Positions 51,226 to 59,909 of a DNA stretch of 64,000 nt are shown in pieces. Location of the stretch: the NCBI GenBank assembly GCA_029203125.1, contig CP119317.1, positions 3,596,001-3,660,000 on the forward strand, given 5' to 3'. The notes below the pieces were generated by a model. The model was not told where the DNA came from, made no database searches, and saw only the letters and a program-made list of their open reading frames with translations. The stretch is from Candidatus Cohnella colombiensis. Lineage in GTDB: Bacteria; Bacillota; Bacilli; Paenibacillales; Paenibacillaceae. The translations under genes and the position numbers were made by a program. The stretch's first letter is position 1. The number at the start of each line of letters is the position of its first letter.

Positions 51226-52671
51226 TTATTCTGACTGACGAACAATATGATCTCCCAGCCTAATTGCCAAAGCAACGTTAGAAAGGACTGGGCCAGCTGC
51301 AGTTAGGGTTGGAAGAACACTATTATCCGCTACAAAAAGACCTTGGACCCCGTGTACTTGACCATGACGGTTTGTTGTTGATGACGCTGGGTCATCGCCC
51401 ATTCTACATGTGCTGGCCTCATGCATGTCTGCTCCTGGTGGACGTAGAGCCAAGCTAGAGGGATCCAGAGTTACTCCCATAGCAACTGCGGATTGTTGAA
51501 TTCCCTGTTCAACTTGGACGGCTACTTGACGGTCTCTATTGCTTAAAGAATACTGAACTTGGTTCAACGGCACACCGAATTCGTCCTTTGCAGATGGATC
51601 AATGTACACTCTATTCTCAGCGCGAGGTTCAACCCTTCCAAAGGAGGCGTAGACAATAACGAGGTTATCTTTAACGACCTTCTCCTCAAATTGCTGGTAT
51701 GAAAAGTATTGATCTGGCCCAAGAATCTGAATTTGATAAGGAGATTCATCTGTCTCAAATTTCAAAATAGACAGATTTCCAAGTATTTCAGAGAATTGAC
51801 CTCGACCTATTGTTCCTATACCAATGATAGACACATGCCCTGTTAAATAACGGCCAATAGCAGGTCCTTGGATACCAGAGTTAAGCAATATACGTGGGGA
51901 TTCTAAAGTACTTGCAGATAACACCACATTTTTTGCCCGAATGGTGTGAGCTTTCTTGTCTAAAGAACACACTTCGACACCTGCCACTTTCCCATTCTCC
52001 ACAAACACTCTAGGAGCATAGGCATTTACAGCAAGATCATAGGGTCGATGATACTTCGCGGCTGCTAGAGCATTGATCGAACTAAACCAAGGATTCGAAT
52101 GGACTTCACCTTGTCGGGAAGATGTCATATCGAATGCAAGTGGCATATCATCCGCTTCCAAAATACCATTAGCATGGAGTCGATTTAAAAGAACATTTTG
52201 CATGGATGACCCTTCAGCATATGACCTTGTAACATGCAATAACTTTTCCGCCATCCCGTAATATACATTCAACTCCATAGGATGGATAGGCCATTTATTC
52301 AATTCAGATTCAATTGGTCTTGGTGTCGCAGCGTTCCAGAACAATGATCTCCCCCCAAGAGCATATACCATCGTTGCACCTGAAAATTGGGGCAACCGTT
52401 TTCCTTCTGGGGTTGAATTATCTGGAAGCAGCTCATCCCGAGCAGTATTCACATTCTGCGTGGGAATGTTAAGGGCGTGAGAATGAAATAGCTTATCCCC
52501 TTTTTCCAATATTCCTATCTTTTTAGCTCCTTGATTTTTCCAAAGTTCACAAAGCCTACACAAGGTCGCTCCACCGCCGGGACCCGTACCCACAATCAGG
52601 ACATCATAATTTGTATTCGACATCTCTTCAAGCGTTTTTGTTTGAATCCAATTATTCTTGTATTTCACCAT
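51226..52671 (-). CDS. GMC-family FAD-dependent oxidoreductase
   Basis: A 481-residue flavoprotein. FAD loop DVLIVGTGPGGGATLCRL (about 19-36), GRSLFWNAATPRP, substrate-domain signature ASTLESPRILLNSGIQGP and C-terminal HEASTCRMGDDPASSTTNRHGQVHGVQGLFVADNSVLPT...PVLSNVALAIRLGDHIV. The His in HEAST and Asn in LSNVAL sit at the active-site positions of the GMC_oxred_C domain. GGGAGGGAAG precedes the ATG. No Tat or Sec signal, so it is cytosolic. Substrate unknown. A terminator and an FNR-like palindrome lie upstream. Confidence 0.9.
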   Translation of the reverse strand: MVKYKNNWIQTKTLEEMSNTNYDVLIVGTGPGGGATLCRLCELWKNQGAKKIGILEKGDKLFHSHALNIPTQNVNTARDELLPDNSTPEGKRLPQFSGATMVYALGGRSLFWNAATPRPIESELNKWPIHPMELNVYYGMAEKLLHVTRSYAEGSSMQNVLLNRLHANGILEADDMPLAFDMTSSRQGEVHSNPWFSSINALAAAKYHRPYDLAVNAYAPRVFVENGKVAGVEVCSLDKKAHTIRAKNVVLSASTLESPRILLNSGIQGPAIGRYLTGHVSIIGIGTIGRGQFSEILGNLSILKFETDESPYQIQILGPDQYFSYQQFEEKVVKDNLVIVYASFGRVEPRAENRVYIDPSAKDEFGVPLNQVQYSLSNRDRQVAVQVEQGIQQSAVAMGVTLDPSSLALRPPGADMHEASTCRMGDDPASSTTNRHGQVHGVQGLFVADNSVLPTLTAAGPVLSNVALAIRLGDHIVRQSE

Positions 52672-52732
52672 AAAGATACTTCCCTCCCATATATTCCTTT
52701 CCTATTAATGATACGTGCTGTTGCTTTTCCCA

Positions 52733-52760
52733 TATGACAAAAAAACCGCCATTTGGCGGT
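52733..52760 (-). terminator. rho-independent terminator after the crp/fnr-type gene
   Basis: Stem ACCGCCA (52745-52751) / TGGCGGT (52754-52760); on the minus strand followed by TTTTTTTGTC. It insulates the GMC gene from upstream transcription. Confidence 0.8.
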
Positions 52761-52801
52761 GCAATTGTCCAACAAGTTTTTCTCAAGGACAGACTCGTCA
52801 C

Positions 52802-52884
52802 TTGACTTAAGTCAATGCACGCAAACACCTCCCTAGTTACAATGTAATCAATACATAAACTTAAGGGAGGTTTTCATGAGTATT
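52802..52884 (+). promoter_or_regulatory. Crp/Fnr-type operator and orphan ribosome site
   Basis: TTGACTTAAGTCAA (52802-52815) is a perfect palindrome matching the TTGAC-N4-GTCAA form bound by FNR-like proteins. On the plus strand it is followed by AAGGGAGG and an ATG (52876) whose frame ends after seven codons (MSIPRIG). The arrangement looks like an operator and leader left behind after its gene was lost. The Crp/Fnr gene is next door. Confidence 0.5.
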
Positions 52885-52904
52885 CCAAGGATAGGGTGAT
52901 CGGA

Positions 52905-53489
52905 TCAGTGGGGGTCTTGGTAGATTCTCTTCTTAATTCTGCTTAGTGACTCTGGAGTCATGCCAAGATAACTGGCCAATTGATGTTGAGGTACCCGGTC
53001 GATGAGAGATGGGCGTTTCATTTGCAGCATCTTGAAGCGTTCTTCAGGCGAAGAAGCGATAAAAGCAGCGAATTCCTCTTGGACCTGGCTAAAGTTCTCC
53101 TCAATCATCCTGCGAGTCATCGATTCCAATTGAGGGTGTTTGTTGTACATGTCCTTTTCCGTATCAAGTTCGCCAACGACCATTACCGAATCTTCAATGC
53201 ACGTAAAGGTGTAATCGGACGACTTGTCTGGTTTGTGATGATTGAAAATGGCGATGGTTTGCTCTTCGGTGTAGAAATTGGATGTGACTTCATTTCCCTC
53301 TACATCGATAGAATACTGCCTTACGCAACCCTTCAGGATGAAATAACATTTTGTAGGAGCATCACCTTGTTTAAGAAGAACGGTTCCCCTTTTAAAATTT
53401 TCAATACGGATCTCGTTCACAATAGCTTGCTGATCTTCTTTGTTAAGGTTAGTCCATCTCGACATGTACTTGTATAAAATATCTTTCAT
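52905..53489 (-). CDS. Crp/Fnr-family transcriptional regulator
   Basis: A 194-residue regulator: cyclic-nucleotide-binding-like beta-roll (RGTVLLKQGDAPTKCYFILKGCVRQYSIDVEGNE), dimer helix (about 105-140) and a C-terminal helix-turn-helix (LIDRVPQHQLASYLGMTPESLSRIKKRI). There is no N-terminal Cys cluster, so it is not an FeS-type FNR. Upstream and divergent lies an MDR-type reductase, a likely target. A perfect TTGAC-type palindrome lies past its 3' end. Confidence 0.9.
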   Translation of the reverse strand: MKDILYKYMSRWTNLNKEDQQAIVNEIRIENFKRGTVLLKQGDAPTKCYFILKGCVRQYSIDVEGNEVTSNFYTEEQTIAIFNHHKPDKSSDYTFTCIEDSVMVVGELDTEKDMYNKHPQLESMTRRMIEENFSQVQEEFAAFIASSPEERFKMLQMKRPSLIDRVPQHQLASYLGMTPESLSRIKKRIYQDPH

Positions 53490-53607
53490 AGCCGGCGCCC
53501 TTCAACTCCTTTTCTTCTGTCTTCTCTATCCATATTCTAACGATGGGAGCCTTTTGTAAAGGGTCAATGCAACGGAAATTTGAAATGATGAATAAGAGGG
53601 AAACCCC

Positions 53608-54570
53608 ATGAGAGCCATGGTACAAATCGCGTATGGTTCACCGGAAGTGATTATCCCGCAAGAAATTTCAAAACCGTCTCCTGAAAACAAGGAAATTCTC
53701 ATACGTATCCATGCTACCAAAGTAGGGCCTTCGGACTGCGCTTTTCTCAAGGGCGATCCATCTATGATTAAATTGATGTACGGATGGTCCAAACCGAAAT
53801 ATGCAATTGGAGGATGCGAATTAGCCGGTGAGATCGAAGCGGTCGGTAAAGAAGTAACCCGTTTTAAAGTAGGGGATCGCATATTGGGAATGAGCGTCAA
53901 AAACTTCGGTGCTTATGCCGAGTACAAGTGTCTTTCTGAAGAGAGCCCCCTTGCAGTTATACCAGACAACATCACCTTTGAAGAAGCCGTCGGCATCTGT
54001 GACGGGGGTGCCACCGCATTGACGTTTCTAAGAGATAAGGCAAAGTTGCGGAAGGGACAGAAAGTGCTGATTAATGGTGCCTCGGGCGCTGTCGGCATCT
54101 ATGCTGTGCAACTAGCCAAATACTATGGTGCGGAAGTCACCGCTGTTTGCTCTGCAGGCAACGAAGGTCTAGTAAGAAAAGCAGGGGCAGATTTCATAAT
54201 TGATTATACCCAGATGGATTTCACGAAGGCGGACAAAGCATATGATGTCGTGTTTGATGCTGTAGGCAAACGCTCCTTCTCGGCATGCAAGCGTGTACTT
54301 ACGACCAAGGGAATTTATCTGACTACCGCACCCAAGATGTCTATCATTATACAGATGATGTGGACATCCCTGTTTAAAGGCAAACGGGCTATTTTTGCAG
54401 CAGCTGGCCTTATGCAAAACAAAGCCAATTTGGCGTTTCTCATGGAACTCGCAAGAAATGGGATAATGAACGCCGTGATCGATTGTCAATATCCTTTGGA
54501 GCTCCTGCCTGATGCCCACAAATATGTAGAGACCGAACGTAAAAAAGGTAACGTGATTATTACGTTCTAA
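53608..54570 (+). CDS. zinc-free MDR oxidoreductase (quinone oxidoreductase-like)
   Basis: A 320-residue NAD(P)H-dependent reductase of the medium-chain family: GroES-like domain (IRIHATKVGPSDCAFLKGD, GCELAGEIEAVGKEVTRFKVGDRI) and Rossmann loop INGASGAVGIYAVQLAKYYG. The structural-zinc Cys cluster is absent, as in quinone oxidoreductases. AGAGGG precedes the ATG. Divergent from the Crp/Fnr gene, with 118 bases between them. Confidence 0.9.
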   Translation: MRAMVQIAYGSPEVIIPQEISKPSPENKEILIRIHATKVGPSDCAFLKGDPSMIKLMYGWSKPKYAIGGCELAGEIEAVGKEVTRFKVGDRILGMSVKNFGAYAEYKCLSEESPLAVIPDNITFEEAVGICDGGATALTFLRDKAKLRKGQKVLINGASGAVGIYAVQLAKYYGAEVTAVCSAGNEGLVRKAGADFIIDYTQMDFTKADKAYDVVFDAVGKRSFSACKRVLTTKGIYLTTAPKMSIIIQMMWTSLFKGKRAIFAAAGLMQNKANLAFLMELARNGIMNAVIDCQYPLELLPDAHKYVETERKKGNVIITF

Positions 54571-54610
54571 AGTCAGCCGTGGCCTTTTCGCTCAAAAATT
54601 TCGCTATACT

Positions 54611-54680
54611 TATGATACGGTTCCCCGCGCTGTCTGTAACGGCAAGTTTTAAGGCCATCCTTTTGCGGGATGGCCTTTGC
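54611..54680 (+). repeat. recurrent intergenic element ending in a terminator hairpin
   Basis: Begins TATGATACGGTTCCCCG, continues TCTGTAACGGCAAGTTTT and ends with stem AAGGCCATCC (54651-54660) / GGATGGCCTT (54668-54677) then TTG. The order and many bases match 11528-11592. The hairpin probably terminates the MDR gene. Confidence 0.6.
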
Positions 54681-54735
54681 TCGATATCACTACGTTCTTG
54701 ACAAAGCATTCTTAATCGCTAGACAAGCGGCTCGG

Positions 54736-55508
54736 TTAGTAACTTGTCAGCCCTTCGCACAAGGTCCACAGTTTGTTGCCTGCTCCTTCATCAAACCTGG
54801 TCTGAATCGGTACAATCTGCTTCTTATTATCGAAGAACACGCCATTTGCGCGCTCTATTTCTTTCGCTGACGCCAGATAAACCCCGATCCCGCATTCTGC
54901 TTTGGCAGTTGCGTTCATGAGAGGTGCAGCGAGCCTTAGATACCAGGGTGCATTCCTCGAAAGATTGGATTTCACAAACCCCGGATAAAAAGCATTGGAG
55001 GTTACTCCCGTTCCTTCCATACGCTTTGCCAATTCGAAGCAAACAGCGTCTTGGCGAACAGCGACTGGTTGGCTGCACGCATCACGCTATACTGGTCCTC
55101 CATTTGAATATCCTCGAAGTTAATGACGGGATTCTTCATAAATCTAGGGTTGCCCGACACTGTGATAACGCGTGCAGATCCGCTTTCTTGGAGGATGTCG
55201 AGCAGCCGGTTAGTCAGCAGATAATGACTTTGCACATTGACTGCAAACATACGATCAATCCCTTCTGCCGTCAATTCCTTATTAAAATAAATTGCACCAC
55301 AAGCATTAACAAGCACATGCAATTGATCGTATTTCCGCTTGATCACGTCGCTGACTTCCCGGATCGATGACTGTAGGGAAAGGTCCGCCACCACCCAATC
55401 TCCCTTGCTGTTGCCTGTAGCTTCCGAAATATCCTTTAATGCAGCTTTTGCACTCTCCGCACTTCTGCTGATGATCACGACCTTGGCATCAAGTTTGGCT
55501 AGTCCCAT
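54736..55508 (-). pseudogene. decayed short-chain dehydrogenase
   Basis: Two frames together make an SDR. The first (from 55508) reads GLAKLDAKVVIISRSAESA...LHVLVNACGAIYF...RMFAVNVQSHYLLT...RVITVSG; the TGxxxGIG cofactor loop that should precede it is missing because the gene starts abruptly, with a stop codon just before. Near 55030 the frame shifts: FELAKRMEGTGVTSNAFYPGFVKSNL continues in another frame to the stop at 54736. The catalytic YxxxK is replaced or damaged around the shift. So the gene has lost its N-terminus and carries a frameshift; it cannot make an active enzyme. Confidence 0.85.
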
Positions 55509-55518
55509 TTAAGCGAAA

Positions 55519-55587
55519 AAGAGCGCCGTCAGAATTTCGCTGGAAAAACCAGAGGTCAGTCCATATCCCATTCTAAGCGGTGCTCTT
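55519..55587. repeat. 69-bp imperfect inverted repeat at the truncated end of the SDR pseudogene
   Basis: Left arm starts AAGAGCGCCG (55519) and includes AGAAT; the right arm ends with ATTCT...GCGGTGCTCTT (55587). The inner part has a CTGG-aaaaa-CCAG hairpin. It begins 11 bases beyond the place where the SDR gene loses homology, which suggests a mobile-element end, MITE or deletion scar. Confidence 0.5.
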
Positions 55588-55637
55588 AATTAAAAAGTTG
55601 CCTTGTTTCCATTAAATTGTATTAATGATACAATGCA

Positions 55638-56140
55638 TTACCTTACTCGCTTTATGGTTTCATAACAAATATATGGTTTTAACCATTCAATATCCTGACT
55701 TTCATAGCATTCTAACAGCAACTGTTTCTCTGTTAATACTTTTTCTTCTAATTTTCTTTCCGATGTTTCGAATACGTAGATATTGTGATCCACCAATTCA
55801 TGAACAATTTTGGATATCGCGATGTGTTGTGTGTGTCCATATTCCCCTTTTAAGTTATGAGTGACCACTTTTGATATCGGTTTCCGTGCAAGCACCTCGG
55901 CTAGATCTGACTTCAAACGAAGCTGATCAAAATCGCCACCCCATTTATCTTCATACTCCCACATTTCAAATTCCGCATGAACCTTCTTCATTACTTTCTG
56001 GAATTCCTTGCGTCTGAGCATGTTGTTTCCGTTTGTCACACAAATGACCAGCCATCCACTCTCTTGTATGAGCTGCGCTCCGCCAAATATCATTTGTCAT
56101 CAGGATGAGCAACAATCATTATTTTGTCATAGCTCAGCAT
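55638..56140 (-). pseudogene. PIG-L/LmbE-type deacetylase with frameshift in the HPDDE motif
   Basis: The downstream frame reads MIFGGAQLIQESGWLVICVTNG...RRKEFQKVMKKV...WGGDF...KVVTHNLKGEYGHTQHIAIS, a PIG-L (PF02585) protein including the zinc-ligand HxxH region GHTQH. Upstream, from ATG 56140, another frame reads DKIMIVAHPDD, then hits a TGA. One G is missing from the Glu codon of the zinc-binding HPDDE motif; restoring it joins both halves into one normal reading frame. The gene is therefore disrupted exactly at the active site. Confidence 0.8.
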
Positions 56141-56465
56141 CCTCACGTCTTGAACTTCCAATTCTTCATCTCCTTCATTAATCAGGTGACTCTCAGTAAA
56201 CCTTTATAATCTAATAAGTAATGAAGGAAGAAGTCGAAATGCAACGGCTCCTAGCGCCCTGTTTTCATTCAGTCTTGTATCCGCGGATTCACCAAGTACG
56301 TAAGTTCTGCAACATCGTGAACTGCACTGTTCGATTCATCCCTCCTCGATTTGCCTCAGAAATGATCTCCACCATGCAACCGTTCCTGCAAACCCAGTTG
56401 AGGTTCCGTATTTAATGTATAATTAAGGAAAACCATACGTTTTTCTTGAGTAAGGAAGGATACCT
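56141..56465. other. gene-free stretch, possibly decayed coding DNA, and promoter of the histidine kinase gene
   Basis: No intact gene. On the minus strand one frame reads AVHDVAELTYLVNPRIQD, then two stops, then EPLHFDFFLHYLLDYKGLLRV; the pattern faintly resembles the end of a nucleoside hydrolase but is too damaged to name. The last 60 bases contain the likely histidine-kinase promoter (TATAATT near 56420). Confidence 0.3.
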
Positions 56466-57635
56466 ATGAAAAGAGTTTTTTATTTCATGGACTGGGGGAT
56501 ATTTGGGCTCCGTTCCTATAATTATATTTTTCTGTTGCTTCATGTTTTAATGGAAAATGAATATTCGCCTCGATCGCTTGTTAACATCGTTTGGCTCTTA
56601 ATCGCCTTGTTTATCCCCATTTTATTCTGGTTTCCTCAGCAAAGGATGAACAAGGAATGGTTCATCTTATTTGAACTTTTGCTAGGAGGATCTTATTATA
56701 TTAAATCGTTCATGTACTCGGATCAGTTGGGGAATGTCGACTATCTGATTCCGAGTCTTACGATCGGTTACTTATTGACCAGAAAGACGGCTTGGACGAT
56801 GCCTGTACTACTATTACTGCCTTTTGGCAGCATGTTATTCGGAACAGTGACATGGGAAATAGCGCTCGGTTCAAGCTCAGATAACTTTCTTTTCTCTTTT
56901 ATTGGAATCTGGGTCAACTTCATTGCCAAAGCCTACCATGAGAAAAATAAAATAGCTAAAGAAATTGATGACCAAAATAAATTGTTAACTCAGTATGCTG
57001 CCGAGATCGAAAGGATGACGCTGCTGGCGGAACGAAGTCGTATGTCCAAGGAGATGCACGACACGTTAGGACACTCTTTTATTTCCCTTATTATGAGTCT
57101 CGATGCTGCCATTGCACTACTAGACATAAATCCAAATCTAGCCAAAGAGAAATTGATTCGTATAAGAGGACTGACGGAACAAAACTTGGATGAAATGAGG
57201 GATATCGTGCACACAATGGGGGAGGAAGAGAATATTAGTCTAGTAGACCACGTCGAGAGACTCGTCAACAACTTTCGAGAATATACCGGGGCGGTCATTC
57301 GTCTCACGCTAAACGGAACAGAACGAACCCTTCGTTTCGATGTGCGGCAATCGATTATTCGAGTGATACAAGAGTCATTTACGAATGCACTAAAGCATGG
57401 AAAGGCAACCGAAATCGAGTTAAATCTCCACTTCTCCCCATCAACTTTGCAAGTTTCCATTCGAAATGACGGAAAACCCTTGGGTAAGATAGAGTATGGG
57501 TTCGGACTGACAACAATGAAGAATCGGATTGAGATGCTGGGAGGTACCTTTTCTATCTCCGCCTTGGCGGTCACTGGTGCTGAAGTTAGATGCGAAATAC
57601 CACTGAAAGGAGATAAGCTGTATGCCAATAATTAA
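56466..57635 (+). CDS. sensor histidine kinase, HisKA_3 (NarX/DesK/LiaS) type
   Basis: A 389-residue membrane kinase. About five to six hydrophobic segments occupy residues 10-165, without an extracellular domain; a coiled coil (170-190) follows; the phospho-acceptor His is in SRMSKEMHDTLGHSF (about 195); the ATP-binding lid shows N-box ESFTNALKHGKA and G-box EYGFGLTTMKNRIEMLGG. Its end overlaps the response-regulator start by 14 bases. The intramembrane sensing design is typical for cell-envelope or membrane stress kinases. Confidence 0.93.
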   Translation: MKRVFYFMDWGIFGLRSYNYIFLLLHVLMENEYSPRSLVNIVWLLIALFIPILFWFPQQRMNKEWFILFELLLGGSYYIKSFMYSDQLGNVDYLIPSLTIGYLLTRKTAWTMPVLLLLPFGSMLFGTVTWEIALGSSSDNFLFSFIGIWVNFIAKAYHEKNKIAKEIDDQNKLLTQYAAEIERMTLLAERSRMSKEMHDTLGHSFISLIMSLDAAIALLDINPNLAKEKLIRIRGLTEQNLDEMRDIVHTMGEEENISLVDHVERLVNNFREYTGAVIRLTLNGTERTLRFDVRQSIIRVIQESFTNALKHGKATEIELNLHFSPSTLQVSIRNDGKPLGKIEYGFGLTTMKNRIEMLGGTFSISALAVTGAEVRCEIPLKGDKLYANN

Positions 57636-58332
57636 AGTACTCCTAGTTGATGATCAGGAATTGATCCTTGAAAGTCTAAATATCGTACTAGAGATGGAAG
57701 ACGATATTGAGGTTGTGGGTTTGGCTAAGAATGGTGAAGAAGCTATCCACTATTGTGAAAGGTTCCAACCGGATATCATCCTCATGGATATAAATATGCC
57801 TATTATGGATGGCGTTGCTGCTACAGAAAAGATCAAACCCCGATTCCCGTTAACGAAAATTATTATTCTAACTTCGTACAAAGAAGTTGAATATGTTCTG
57901 GCAGCGTTAAGCCATGGAGCTGAAGGCTTCCTTCTCAAAGCCATCCATCCCAAAAACCTTATCGCCGGCATACGGGTGGTTCACACGGGTGGGACGCTCA
58001 TTTCGCCGGAAATGGCAGACAAAATGATTAAAAGCATGCTTAAAAGCGGAATTTCATCGACTATGGATTCAAGGGCCATGGAACCCGGATTGCTTGAGAA
58101 AAACAATGAATTCGGCCTTAGCGGCCGCGAAGTCGAAATTCTCCACAAGCTGGCATTAGGTCTGCGCAATCAGGACATCGCCAAGGCATTATATCTTAGT
58201 GAAGGTACGGTTAAAAATTACATCTCGAATATTTATTCGAAAATGAATGTAAAAGGAAGAAGAGAAGCTGCCTATAAGGCTAGGGAAAAAGGGATTATAG
58301 ATCCTAAAAGAACACACCCTAAAGAGGAATGA
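57622..58332 (+). CDS. NarL/LuxR-type response regulator
   Basis: A 236-residue regulator: receiver domain with acidic pocket VDDQ (about 9-12), phospho-acceptor Asp 56 (DIILMDINMP) and the conserved Lys in EGFLLKAIHP; C-terminal LuxR helix-turn-helix LSGREVEILHKLALGLRNQDIAKALYLSEGTVKNYISNIYSKM. AAAGGAG precedes the ATG. Partner of the overlapping histidine kinase. A cluster of TATGACT half-sites follows the gene upstream of the CPBP protease gene and is its most likely target. Confidence 0.95.
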   Translation: MPIIKVLLVDDQELILESLNIVLEMEDDIEVVGLAKNGEEAIHYCERFQPDIILMDINMPIMDGVAATEKIKPRFPLTKIIILTSYKEVEYVLAALSHGAEGFLLKAIHPKNLIAGIRVVHTGGTLISPEMADKMIKSMLKSGISSTMDSRAMEPGLLEKNNEFGLSGREVEILHKLALGLRNQDIAKALYLSEGTVKNYISNIYSKMNVKGRREAAYKAREKGIIDPKRTHPKEE

Positions 58333-58352
58333 GATCACACTATAGATCTGCG

Positions 58353-58385
58353 GCCGACACCATAATGGATGTCGGCTTTTATTTT
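58353..58385 (+). terminator. rho-independent terminator of the two-component operon
   Basis: Stem GCCGACA (58353-58359) / TGTCGGC (58370-58376), followed by TTTTATTTT, 21 bases after the regulator stop. Confidence 0.88.
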
Positions 58386-58390
58386 GCTAA

Positions 58391-58457
58391 AGTCATATGA
58401 CCATTATATGACTAAACGGTACTACTGACGTATGACTTTTCTAAAGTATAGTATGAT
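58391..58457 (+). promoter_or_regulatory. response-regulator box cluster and promoter of the CPBP gene
   Basis: AGTCATA (58391-58397) and TATGACT (58407-58413) form an inverted repeat with 9-base spacing; a third TATGACT is at 58431-58437. Just after them lie -10-like TATAGT (58447-58452) and TATGAT (58452-58457) without a good -35, as expected for an activated promoter. Confidence 0.45.
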
Positions 58458-58522
58458 TTGTAACCCGCAATATCCGAATATAAGTAGATATCCTCTTAGA
58501 GGAAAAGGAGCGATCACTTCTA

Positions 58523-59410
58523 ATGAGAAAGACGAATACACCCAACAATGAGACCCTTAGCGGTAAGAGAACGTCTGCGTTTGTTGCGTTCTTTCAATTC
58601 CCCCTCAGCTGGATGCTCACAGGAGCGCTTGGGATCATCCTCGCCAACGTGACATTCAACTTGTTATCCGAAGATTTAAATGCTCTAGCGTCCATCCTGC
58701 TGACGCTTGTCGGAAGCGCCGTTGTCATCGTGATCTACTGGCTTGCGATGAAATTTGTGGCGCGGCGAGCGGTCCCTGAACTTCCGTTCCAACGGCGTGC
58801 GGTATCGGAAATTATTTTCGGCGCTATCGTCGGCATTATCTTTATCCTCGTATCAACATCTCTCATCGCCTTATTTGGTGGGTATTCATTCAAGTGGTCT
58901 ATCGAAAACGCCAGCTCTGTCGTTTGGCCTATCATCACCACATCACTTGGCGCTGCCTTCGTAGAAGAATTGATCTTTCGGGGACTTGCCTTTCAAGCCA
59001 TTGAAAAAATCGGTGGAAGTTGGATTGCACTGACCTTAACATCCCTCTTCTTTGGGATCGCTCACCTAGGCAACCCCGGAGCTACAATCTGGGGAGCCCT
59101 CTCTATTACCATTGAAGCTGGTGTATTGCTAGGTGCAGCCTTCCTTTGGCGACGCAATGTTTGGTTTATCATTAGCCTCCATTTCTTTTGGAATACAATA
59201 GAGGGACTCTCAGGAATTCCCGTCTCAGGCCACCCCTCCCCAGGTCTTTTCACTGTTGAGGTTACGGGCCCAGCCCTTCTCACAGGAGGCCAATTTGGCC
59301 TTGAAGCTTCGATAATACCCGTAATCATTAGTCTGTTAATCTCCATCCCTATGCTGATTTTTGCCCACCGAAAAGGGCATCTCATCTCCCTCCGTCAAAA
59401 CTCTGTTTAA
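58523..59410 (+). CDS. CPBP-family intramembrane metalloprotease
   Basis: A 295-residue polytopic membrane protein with the Rce1/CPBP (PF02517) motifs: EELIFRG (motif 1, about residues 152-158), a His in FFGIAHLG (motif 2) and SLHFFWN (motif 3). The charged N-terminus precedes TM1 near residue 30. GGAG is about 12 bases before the ATG. Putative regulator boxes lie upstream, just after the two-component operon, so it is probably expressed under that system. Substrate unknown; such proteases act in signalling or bacteriocin tolerance. Confidence 0.9.
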   Translation: MRKTNTPNNETLSGKRTSAFVAFFQFPLSWMLTGALGIILANVTFNLLSEDLNALASILLTLVGSAVVIVIYWLAMKFVARRAVPELPFQRRAVSEIIFGAIVGIIFILVSTSLIALFGGYSFKWSIENASSVVWPIITTSLGAAFVEELIFRGLAFQAIEKIGGSWIALTLTSLFFGIAHLGNPGATIWGALSITIEAGVLLGAAFLWRRNVWFIISLHFFWNTIEGLSGIPVSGHPSPGLFTVEVTGPALLTGGQFGLEASIIPVIISLLISIPMLIFAHRKGHLISLRQNSV

Positions 59411-59423
59411 CCAGCTTCGACAT

Positions 59424-59870
59424 TCAGACTCTTTGTAAAGCCTTATAAAATACGTCACCATGCATATGCTGAATTCTATCCCAATTGGCGGGGTTGGTTG
59501 TGTCTGGAGAACGGTGCTCCAGAATGGCTTGGTACAGAGCTGTCTTCTCTTCCAAATGGGCAACGTGCTGTTTGGCCTCTTCGAGCTTAGCGAGCGCAGC
59601 TTCTTTATGCTCCATCATGAGTGTATAGCGTTGAGGAATGGTGGAATCCCCCTCGAGACATAAATCGATATACATTTTAATGACATCAATCGGCATCCCG
59701 GATTGCTTGAGGCATTTGATGCCATGTAGCCAGTTGATCGATTCGTCGTCGAATAATCGAATATTATTCTCATTGCGCTGTAGGCTTGGCACCAATCCTT
59801 TATCCGTATAAAAGCGCACAGCATGCTCGGTGAGTCCTGTGATCTTAGCGGCTTCGTTGACCGTATGCAA
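59424..59870 (-). CDS. MerR-family regulator (AdhR/NmlR-like)
   Basis: A 148-residue regulator: N-terminal MerR winged helix (TVNEAAKITGLTEHAVRFYTDKGLVPSLQRNENNIRLFDDESINWL) and a long dimerisation helix (about 80-120), with only a short C-terminus and no effector domain. It has two Cys (in IKCLKQSG and DLCLEG) that could sense electrophiles. The start is TTG 59870 with AAAGGAGG at ideal spacing. Divergent from an aldo/keto reductase whose promoter has a MerR-type 19-bp palindrome. In B. subtilis AdhR shows the same logic for aldehydes. Confidence 0.9.
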   Translation of the reverse strand: MHTVNEAAKITGLTEHAVRFYTDKGLVPSLQRNENNIRLFDDESINWLHGIKCLKQSGMPIDVIKMYIDLCLEGDSTIPQRYTLMMEHKEAALAKLEEAKQHVAHLEEKTALYQAILEHRSPDTTNPANWDRIQHMHGDVFYKALQRV

Positions 59871-59909
59871 TGTGAAAACCTCCTTTTGAAAAAAAAGAAT
59901 AACAGCCTC

